Below, piece after piece: positions 58,360 to 64,000 of a stretch of DNA of 64,000 nucleotides (position 1 is its first letter; every line of letters starts with the position of its first letter). This DNA comes from Prochloraceae cyanobacterium PL24a_bin.78 (GTDB lineage Bacteria > Cyanobacteriota > Cyanobacteriia > Cyanobacteriales > JANQIW01): assembly GCA_028281945.1 (NCBI GenBank), contig JANQIW010000068.1, positions 57,018 through 121,017 of the forward strand, in the 5' to 3' direction. Both the position numbers and the translations under genes were made by a program. The notes below the pieces were generated by a model. That model saw only the letters and a program-made list of their open reading frames with translations, made no database searches and was not told the DNA's origin.

Positions 58360-58464
58360 AGACAAGGAAGACTTGGGAAGACTTGGGAGATAGGTTTTTG
58401 GTGAGGAATCAGCAGATTTTGGATAGCTTTAACTCTATCGTCGTTAAAGACAAATTGATATAAC
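58360..58464 (+). repeat. Dispersed intergenic repeat with minisatellite, copy A (reference copy)
   Basis: A GACTTGGGAAGACTTGGGAG minisatellite leads into GGTTTTTGGTGAGGAATCAG, then CAGATTTTGGATAGCTTTAA, CTCTATCGTCG and TTAAAGACAAATTGATATAA. This is the most complete copy. Others lie at 3418, 5428, 7781, 14651 and 37482, all intergenic. Confidence 0.8.
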
Positions 58465-58514
58465 AAAAAAAATCTTCATCAAAACACAAAATGATTTGTT
58501 TGTGCTAAGATAAG

Positions 58515-58760
58515 GCAAACTCCACACGGTAAGTATATGACAAAAATTAAGGTCAAACATATATAATTATTTTCGAGAAAAACCGTGATTGATACCCTAT
58601 CCATAGCCCAGAAGCTAAGGGAAGGAAACCAAAGAGTAGCCAATCCCTAGGAATGTAAGACAAAACCAAAATAAAATATTCTTAGTTAGTTAGTAGCTTT
58701 GAGGCAATTCTTTGGGCAATAAAACCCACTTCCAGTGGGATGGAGTAGTTATAATAGAAT
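58515..58760 (+). ncRNA. Candidate structured RNA or IS605-like remnant
   Basis: This segment is GC-richer than its surroundings. It holds paired CACGGT (about 58526) and ACCGTG (about 58582), a purine-rich middle (AGGGAAGGAAACC), and a CCCACTTCCAGTGGG hairpin near 58730 followed by ATGGAGTAGTTATAA. The terminal hairpin plus GTAGTT resembles right ends of IS200/IS605 elements, but no TnpB frame is present. A small RNA is the other option. Confidence 0.25.
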
Positions 58761-58785
58761 TAATATATGTAAGTAAAAAACCCAG

Positions 58786-60675
58786 ATGAGCCAGTGTATT
58801 AATCCTGATTGTCTCAAGGAAAATCTCGAAAACAGCCAACAATGTTCCTACTGTGGCAAGAATCTATTAATTAAAAACCGCTATCGCGCCATTAAAATTT
58901 TAGGGGAAGGGGGCTTTGGTAGAACCTTTAAAGCTATTGACGAATCTTCCTCATCCCAAACATATTGTGTGATCAAACAATTTATTTACAAAGCCCAAGG
59001 AAAAGAAGATATCAACAAAGCAGCCCAATTATTTGCTCAAGAAGCAGAAAGATTACAAGAATTAGGGCAACACGAACAAATTCCTGAATTATTAGACTAT
59101 TTCTCAGAAGATAAAGATCTTTATTTAATTCAGGAATATATTGAAGGTCCAAATTTAACCCAAGAATTACGAAAAAATGGATCTTTTAATGAAGAACAAG
59201 TAAGAGATCTATTAGTACAATTATTATCAGTTCTAGGATTTATTCATAGTAAAAATATTATTCATCGTGATCTTAAACCAGATAATATTATTATAAATTC
59301 AGAAAACGGAAAATTATTTCTCATAGATTTTGGTGCTTCTAAAGCATTAGATCGAAATAACGTAGAAGATGATGATATTTTAGCAACCCTAATCGGATCA
59401 GCAGATTATACTTCTCCAGAACAAGCAAGAGGAAAACCAACATATGCCAGTGATTTATATAGTTTAGGGGTTACTTGTATACAAATGCTTACCAATGTTC
59501 GACCATCGTTATTAATAGATCCTCATGAAATGTCATGGCGGTGGAAAAAATATGTAAAAATTAAACTGAGTGAGGAAATAACAGAAATTTTAGATAAACT
59601 TATAGAAGGAGGAATAAATTATAGGTATAAATCTGTAAACGAAGTACTAGAGAGATTGAATTCAACCTTAATTTTAAATAAATCAGAAGTTTCTACCAAA
59701 AAAAATATACCAAAAAATATAGGAAATGATGACAAAGGACTACAAAACAAACAAGTCTTAAATAAAAATATTAAGACTAAAAATAGGAGTAGAAATTCAC
59801 TCATTAGTGAATTAAAACCCTTTGAATTTGAAGTTGTAACTATTAATAGAATAGATAATTTTTTAGGATTATTAGGATGGAAAAAAGTTAAAACAGAACA
59901 GAAATTAACTAAAGTCAAATATTTCACAGCAAATATAGGAAATGGTGTGACTATAGATTTTATTTCCATTCCAGGAGGAAAATTTTTCATGGGTTCGCCC
60001 CCTGAGGAAGAAGGCCATTTAAATAGTGAAAGCCCTCAGCATTGGGTCAAGATCAAACCATTTTATTTAAGCAAATATATAATTACTCAAGCCCAATGGC
60101 AAGTAGTGATGAAAAATAATCCCTCTTATTATACTGGATTAAACCGACCAGTAGAAAACGTATCATGGTATGATGCCATGGAATTTTGTGAAAAATTGTC
60201 TAAAATAATACAGAGAAAAGGAACATCCAGCAAAAAATTTAGATTGCCCTCAGAAGCCGAATGGGAATACGCCTGCCGAGGAAATACAGAAACAACATTT
60301 CATTTTGGTGATTATATCACCACAGAATTTGCCAATTATAACTGTGAATATACATACAGTGACGAACCGCGAGGAACCTGTCGCAAACAAACATCAGAAG
60401 TGGGAAGCTTTCCTCCCAATGCCTTTGGATTATGTGATCTCCATGGAAATGTTTGGGAATGGTGTGCCGATGTCTGGCATAATAGTTATGAAAATGCCCC
60501 CAATGATGGAACAGTTAGAAATGAAGAGATAGAAAACAATTCTATTCCAAGAGTAGTAAGAGGCGGATCATGGAACGATCATCCTTGGTTATGTCGATCG
60601 GCATCTCGTCTTTGCTATGGACCCGAAGATCGCTTTAATAATCTAGGGTTTAGAGTAGCAATTTCTATAGAATAA
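58786..60675 (+). CDS. Ser/Thr protein kinase with C-terminal FGE-sulfatase (SUMF1-like) domain
   Basis: The N-terminal zinc ribbon has Cys 4, 9, 20 and 23 (MSQCINPDC...CSYC). An Hanks-type kinase domain follows (about 30-290): GEGGFGRTF, VIKQF with the catalytic Lys, IHRDLKPDNIII, LIDFGASKAL and SADYTSPEQARG. A linker of about 75 residues leads to an FGE-sulfatase/SUMF1-like domain (about 385-629) with GGKFFMGSPPEEEGH, RLPSEAEWEYACRG, DLHGNVWEWCADVW and RVVRGGSWNDHPWLCRSASR. Kinase-FGE fusions are known in cyanobacteria, but targets are unknown. The FGE domain may be a binding or oxygenase-like module rather than a true formylglycine enzyme. There is no membrane helix. Active-site residues of the kinase look complete. 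Confidence 0.92.
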   Translation: MSQCINPDCLKENLENSQQCSYCGKNLLIKNRYRAIKILGEGGFGRTFKAIDESSSSQTYCVIKQFIYKAQGKEDINKAAQLFAQEAERLQELGQHEQIPELLDYFSEDKDLYLIQEYIEGPNLTQELRKNGSFNEEQVRDLLVQLLSVLGFIHSKNIIHRDLKPDNIIINSENGKLFLIDFGASKALDRNNVEDDDILATLIGSADYTSPEQARGKPTYASDLYSLGVTCIQMLTNVRPSLLIDPHEMSWRWKKYVKIKLSEEITEILDKLIEGGINYRYKSVNEVLERLNSTLILNKSEVSTKKNIPKNIGNDDKGLQNKQVLNKNIKTKNRSRNSLISELKPFEFEVVTINRIDNFLGLLGWKKVKTEQKLTKVKYFTANIGNGVTIDFISIPGGKFFMGSPPEEEGHLNSESPQHWVKIKPFYLSKYIITQAQWQVVMKNNPSYYTGLNRPVENVSWYDAMEFCEKLSKIIQRKGTSSKKFRLPSEAEWEYACRGNTETTFHFGDYITTEFANYNCEYTYSDEPRGTCRKQTSEVGSFPPNAFGLCDLHGNVWEWCADVWHNSYENAPNDGTVRNEEIENNSIPRVVRGGSWNDHPWLCRSASRLCYGPEDRFNNLGFRVAISIE

Positions 60676-60892
60676 ATTAAAATAAGATCTCTAAATCTAG
60701 TCCCAGCAGATAAATGATGAAAAAGATCAACTTAGCATCAACTCAAAACCCACATTTACGGAAAAAACTAGGTAAAAATAGCTATTATAGGAGATAATCC
60801 CGAAAAAAAAGCAAAATTAAACCACAAAATAAAATATCAATGTTATTATTTACTTTCATTACAAAAAAAATAAGTATATAGGGAAAACTTTT

Positions 60893-62491
60893 ATGGCTCA
60901 AGCACCTGTATCTCCGGTGGTGCTAGTAATCCTAGATGGTTGGGGTTATAGAGAAACAACAGAAGCAAATGCAATAGCTTCGGCTAGAACTCCTGTAATG
61001 GATAGCCTCTGGGAAACTTATCCAAAAACTCTAATCAAAACCTCCGGAAAAGACGTAGGATTACCACATGGTCAAATGGGAAACTCTGAAGTTGGACATC
61101 TCAATATTGGAGCAGGAAGAATTGTTCCTCAAGAGTTAGTCCGCATCTCAGACGCTGTAGAAGATGGTACAATTTTTCAAAATCAAGCATTATTAAAAGT
61201 CTGTCAACAAGTAAAATCCTCCCAAGGCAAACTACATTTAATTGGTCTTTGTTCTGAAGGTGGAGTTCATTCCCATTTAAATCATCTTCTGGGATTATTA
61301 GATTTGGCCAAATTAGAAGGCATATCTGATGTTTGTGTCCACTCTATTACAGATGGTAGAGATACTAAAACTACAGATGGAATCAAGGCGATGAATACCA
61401 TACTTAGCCATATGGAAACAAGAGGTGTGGGAAAAATCTCCACCATTACTGGTCGCTATTATGCCATGGATCGCGATCGTCGTTGGGATAGAGTTCAAAA
61501 AGCTTATGATTGCATGACTCAAAATGGAGCAGGTGTGGGAAAATCTGCGGTAGAAGTATTAGAACAATTCTATGCACAAGACATAACAGATGAATTTATC
61601 CCCCCAACTAGGTTAACTGAAGGAGCAATAGAGCCTGGAGATGGCATCATTTTCTTTAACTTCCGTCCCGATCGTGCAAGACAGTTAACTTATGCCTTTG
61701 TCAATGACAATTTTGACGGCTGGAATCGAGAAAAAATCCAACCACTTCACTTTGTAAGCTTTACTCAATACGATCAAAATCTCTCAACACCTGTGGCATT
61801 TGAACCACAAAACCTAACCAATATTCTTGGGGAAGTAATCGCCAACCAAAATTTACGACAATTTAGAACCGCAGAAACAGAAAAATATCCCCACGTTACC
61901 TACTTTTTTAATGGTGGTAGAGAGCAACCATTTGAAGGAGAAGATCGGGAATTGATTCCTAGCCCAATGGTATCAACCTACGATAAAGCCCCCGCTATGT
62001 CAGCAGAAAAAGTAACACAAACTGTATGTCAAGCTATAGAAAAGGAAATTTATTCTTTAGTAGTAGTTAACTATGCTAATCCTGATATGGTAGGACATAC
62101 TGGCAATATAGAAGCAGCAAAAATTGCAGTTGAAACTGTAGATCATTGTTTAGGAGACTTATTAAAAAGTGCTACAAAAGTAGGAGGCACTGTCTTAATT
62201 ACCGCAGATCATGGCAACGCAGAATATATGCAAGACGAATTTGGCAATCCTTGGACTGCTCATACAACCAACTCTGTCCCTTTAATTGTAGTCGAAGGAG
62301 AGAAGAGAAAAATCAAAGGTTATGCTACACAACTAAATCTTAGAGATGACGGTAAATTAGCAGATATTGCTCCCACCATTTTGTCCATACTTGGTTTACC
62401 AAAACCTCAAGAAATGACAGGGGAATCATTGATTAAAGCATTAGAATTAGAGATTAAACCAAATCGTATCCCTGTTGAAATTTCTGTCTAA
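60893..62491 (+). CDS. gpmI: 2,3-bisphosphoglycerate-independent phosphoglycerate mutase
   Basis: GpmI interconverts 3- and 2-phosphoglycerate in glycolysis using two metal ions. The metal and nucleophile residues are in VLVILDGWGYRE and QMGNSEVGHLNIGAGR (Ser nucleophile). HSHLNHL, TDGRDT, NFRPDRARQL, NPDMVGHTG and TADHGNAEYM follow as expected. The length of 532 aa fits. The gene is on the plus strand, 169 bp before secG, and this gpmI-secG order is known from other cyanobacteria. It lies 217 bp after the Ser/Thr kinase-FGE gene, in AT-rich sequence. Confidence 0.96.
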   Translation: MAQAPVSPVVLVILDGWGYRETTEANAIASARTPVMDSLWETYPKTLIKTSGKDVGLPHGQMGNSEVGHLNIGAGRIVPQELVRISDAVEDGTIFQNQALLKVCQQVKSSQGKLHLIGLCSEGGVHSHLNHLLGLLDLAKLEGISDVCVHSITDGRDTKTTDGIKAMNTILSHMETRGVGKISTITGRYYAMDRDRRWDRVQKAYDCMTQNGAGVGKSAVEVLEQFYAQDITDEFIPPTRLTEGAIEPGDGIIFFNFRPDRARQLTYAFVNDNFDGWNREKIQPLHFVSFTQYDQNLSTPVAFEPQNLTNILGEVIANQNLRQFRTAETEKYPHVTYFFNGGREQPFEGEDRELIPSPMVSTYDKAPAMSAEKVTQTVCQAIEKEIYSLVVVNYANPDMVGHTGNIEAAKIAVETVDHCLGDLLKSATKVGGTVLITADHGNAEYMQDEFGNPWTAHTTNSVPLIVVEGEKRKIKGYATQLNLRDDGKLADIAPTILSILGLPKPQEMTGESLIKALELEIKPNRIPVEISV

Positions 62492-62659
62492 ATCCCTAGA
62501 ATCTTCTTAGGTAGGATAGAAAACCAGAGGGGATGGAATTGATTCTTACTTCTTTTCCCCTTATTATCCCAAAATAATTTTTTTTTACCACTTAGTCAGT
62601 ATTCTGAGATACTATGTGGCACAATGGTAAGGATATGAAATTTTGTTAGTTAATCAAAC

Positions 62660-63079
62660 ATGAAAATAGAACAATTGATTCAAATTATCTGGGCCATCTC
62701 AGCTTGTTTATTAGTAGTATTAGTGTTGCTTCACAGCCCCAAAGGAGACGGGATTGGTGGAATTGGTGGACAAGCTCAATTATTTACCAGTGCCAAAAGT
62801 GCAGAAAAAACTCTTAACCGCATTACTTGGGTTTTAAGTATTACTTTTATAGCATTAACTATTGTTTTAAGTGCCGGTTGGTTAAATCCAGTTGGAGTTA
62901 ATAGTGGTGATTTTATCCTACCAGATACAAATGTTCCAGGGTTAAATATCCCAGAATCTAATCCTATAGAAGAGAATAATACAGATACAAATATTCCAGA
63001 ATCTAATAATATAGAAGAAAATTCTACAAATACTAATCCATCAGAGTTAGAATCTCTTGGAGTAGAAGAGGTAAATTAG
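62660..63079 (+). CDS. secG: Preprotein translocase subunit SecG with extended acidic tail
   Basis: SecG is a small SecYEG subunit in the membrane. The first 75 residues show two helices (IIWAISACLLVVLVLLHS and ITWVLSITFIALTIVLSAGW) around the conserved GDGIGGIGGQAQLFTSAKSAEKTLNRIT loop. The protein is 139 aa, longer than the usual 75-80. The added tail is Asn, Glu and Thr-rich with degenerate repeats (IPESN/PIEENNTDT/IPESNNIEENSTNT). The tail probably faces the periplasm or lumen, but its role is unknown. It follows gpmI and precedes a metalloprotease gene by 43 bp. Confidence 0.92.
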   Translation: MKIEQLIQIIWAISACLLVVLVLLHSPKGDGIGGIGGQAQLFTSAKSAEKTLNRITWVLSITFIALTIVLSAGWLNPVGVNSGDFILPDTNVPGLNIPESNPIEENNTDTNIPESNNIEENSTNTNPSELESLGVEEVN

Positions 63080-63122
63080 AAAATTTGCATTAAAATATCT
63101 AAAATAAAAACTCAAAAATGTT

Positions 63123-63944
63123 TTGAAAAAGACTTATTTGAAATATTTAAAAACAAAGAAAACTTGGTTGATACTAATGGCTATCAGCTTAGTTATTAGC
63201 TTATTTATTATTGTTTTGGGGTTTGAGAAAGTAAGGGCAAATAATCTAGAAAGTAACTATACCTTACCTCCACTCCAAATTCATCCTTTACCTCTGTCTT
63301 TAGCTAATTGGCAATTTGATGAGGCGGTAGGGGATTATTTTAGTGCTATTGAATCTACACCGTTAGGTTATTTAATTTGGTCTGAATTTCCTATAAAGGT
63401 ATATTTGGAACAACCCACTGAAGCTAGTGTTTTATCTGCAAGTGGCCAACGGCAGCATCGATGGTTGGAAGCAGTAAGTCAAGCCTTGGAAGAATGGAAT
63501 CTTTATTTACCTTTATTAGTTGTGGATAACTCAGATTTGGCTGATATTATTATTTTGCGATCGTCTCCTCCTCTAGATGTAACGATCAATCCAGAAACAG
63601 GATTATTTGATCTTCCTCGAGCATCCTCTGCTCAAACCAGTTATGACTTTTATTTAACATCAGATGATCCTCCTAAATTATCCCACAAGATGACCATTGA
63701 AATTAAACCCGGTCAAAGTTTTGATTCTATTTTAGGGGCGGCAAGGCATGAAATTGGTCATGGTTTAGGGATTTGGGGTCATTCACCAGAGGAAAATGAT
63801 ACGATGTTTTTCTCTCAAACTCGTGATATTGCTTCTATTTCTCCAAGAGATATTAATACTCTTAAAAAAATTTATCTACAACCTACTCAGTTAGGATGGA
63901 AATTATCTCATAAACAAATTAAAATCAATACAAATTATAAATAA
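63123..63944 (+). CDS. Matrixin-like zinc metalloprotease, exported
   Basis: The N-terminus is a signal peptide or anchor: basic KKTYLKYLKTKKT, then the hydrophobic WLILMAISLVISLFIIVLGF and a possible cleavage site near VRANNLES. The catalytic motif HEIGHGLGIWGHS near residue 217 is an HExxHxxG zinc site. A third His lies 11 residues after the first, one later than in the classic HExxHxxGxxH. This spacing with GHS is, as far as I remember, typical of cyanobacterial matrixin relatives. It probably acts in the periplasm or outside the cell. The start is a TTG at 63123, with no ATG in frame before the hydrophobic segment. The first in-frame ATG (63177) would remove the basic part. It is just downstream of secG. 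Confidence 0.8.
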   Translation: MKKTYLKYLKTKKTWLILMAISLVISLFIIVLGFEKVRANNLESNYTLPPLQIHPLPLSLANWQFDEAVGDYFSAIESTPLGYLIWSEFPIKVYLEQPTEASVLSASGQRQHRWLEAVSQALEEWNLYLPLLVVDNSDLADIIILRSSPPLDVTINPETGLFDLPRASSAQTSYDFYLTSDDPPKLSHKMTIEIKPGQSFDSILGAARHEIGHGLGIWGHSPEENDTMFFSQTRDIASISPRDINTLKKIYLQPTQLGWKLSHKQIKINTNYK

Positions 63945-64000
63945 AATTTTTTATTGGATGAATTAATAATATTATATTTTTTCATTTTTTTATACATTTA

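Larger units (their letters stand above)
58183..58785. other. Intergenic region with inverted repeat, repeat element and structured segment, 603 bp
   Basis: In order it contains the trpC terminator (58218-58254), a minisatellite plus dispersed-element copy (about 58360-58464) and a GC-richer structured segment (about 58515-58760) before the Ser/Thr kinase gene. No protein gene is supported; the 66-aa minus-strand ORF is a shadow of the repeat. Confidence 0.6.

Noticed and set aside
58266-58466. 66-aa minus-strand ORF
   Set aside because: It lies in the dispersed repeat and minisatellite.
1-64000. tRNA or rRNA genes
   Set aside because: No cloverleaf or rRNA-like sequence was recognised in any gap; a tRNAscan run would settle this.

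Overview
The window is chromosomal DNA from a low-GC, AT-rich cyanobacterium. Direct evidence is psaK (photosystem I), pcyA (phycobilin synthesis), ccmP (carboxysome shell), an Flv1/Flv2-type diflavin flavoprotein, a few HIP1 octamers (GCGATCGC, e.g. near 11760, 12127, 19585 and 24268) and many cyanobacterial families. The low GC, unicellular-type gene set and a terminal-alkene (olefin) synthase fit the Cyanobacterium/Geminocystis group. That placement is an inference; no rRNA or tRNA gene was seen in the window.

Layout. 1-2.2 kb: 5' part of aroA (minus), then a four-repeat CRISPR array and a probable leader, without cas genes. 2.2-13.4 kb: mostly housekeeping and metabolic genes (cbiET, flavodiiron protein, a methyltransferase, tlyA, an FHA protein, psaK, trpF, folE, accA and a conserved hypothetical) separated by repeat-rich gaps. 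13.9-23.1 kb: an acidic repeat protein and an 8.2-kb olefin synthase gene (FAAL-ACP-KS-AT-KR-ACP-ST-TE). 23.4-28.8 kb: a conserved hypothetical, a minisatellite, a PlsY-like/PEP-utiliser fusion and pcyA. 28.8-32.8 kb: a TetR regulator divergent from a devBCA-type exporter with a palindromic operator between them. 32.8-37 kb: two response-regulator signalling proteins (REC-GGDEF-EAL and REC-PAS-HK-REC). 37.7-40.4 kb: a pair of STAND/AAA-like NTPases. 40.8-44.3 kb: ccmP, a DUF389 membrane protein and a TPR protein with highly homogenised repeats. 44.4-50.3 kb: an ABC1 kinase behind a GAF sensor kinase whose HisKA box lacks the usual His, then DUF4126 and HAD genes. 50.8-64 kb: di-heme cytochrome c, a class V aminotransferase, DUF5340-like and HD proteins, lpdA, trpC, a Ser/Thr kinase-FGE fusion, gpmI, secG and a zincin protease.

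How the genes relate. AccA supplies malonyl-CoA, the extender the olefin synthase would need, although the two genes are not an operon. trpF and trpC serve tryptophan synthesis but are 48 kb apart, as is common in cyanobacteria. The likely operons, judged from spacing, are devBCA, the hybrid kinase with the GGDEF-EAL gene, the GAF kinase with the ABC1 kinase, HAD with DUF4126, and the two STAND NTPases.

Non-coding content is unusual. A dispersed ~75-bp element, usually next to G-rich GGGAATGGGTGAATGGG-type minisatellites, occurs in at least six intergenic gaps. Many short ORFs in the supplied track are shadows of these repeats, of the CRISPR array or of real genes.
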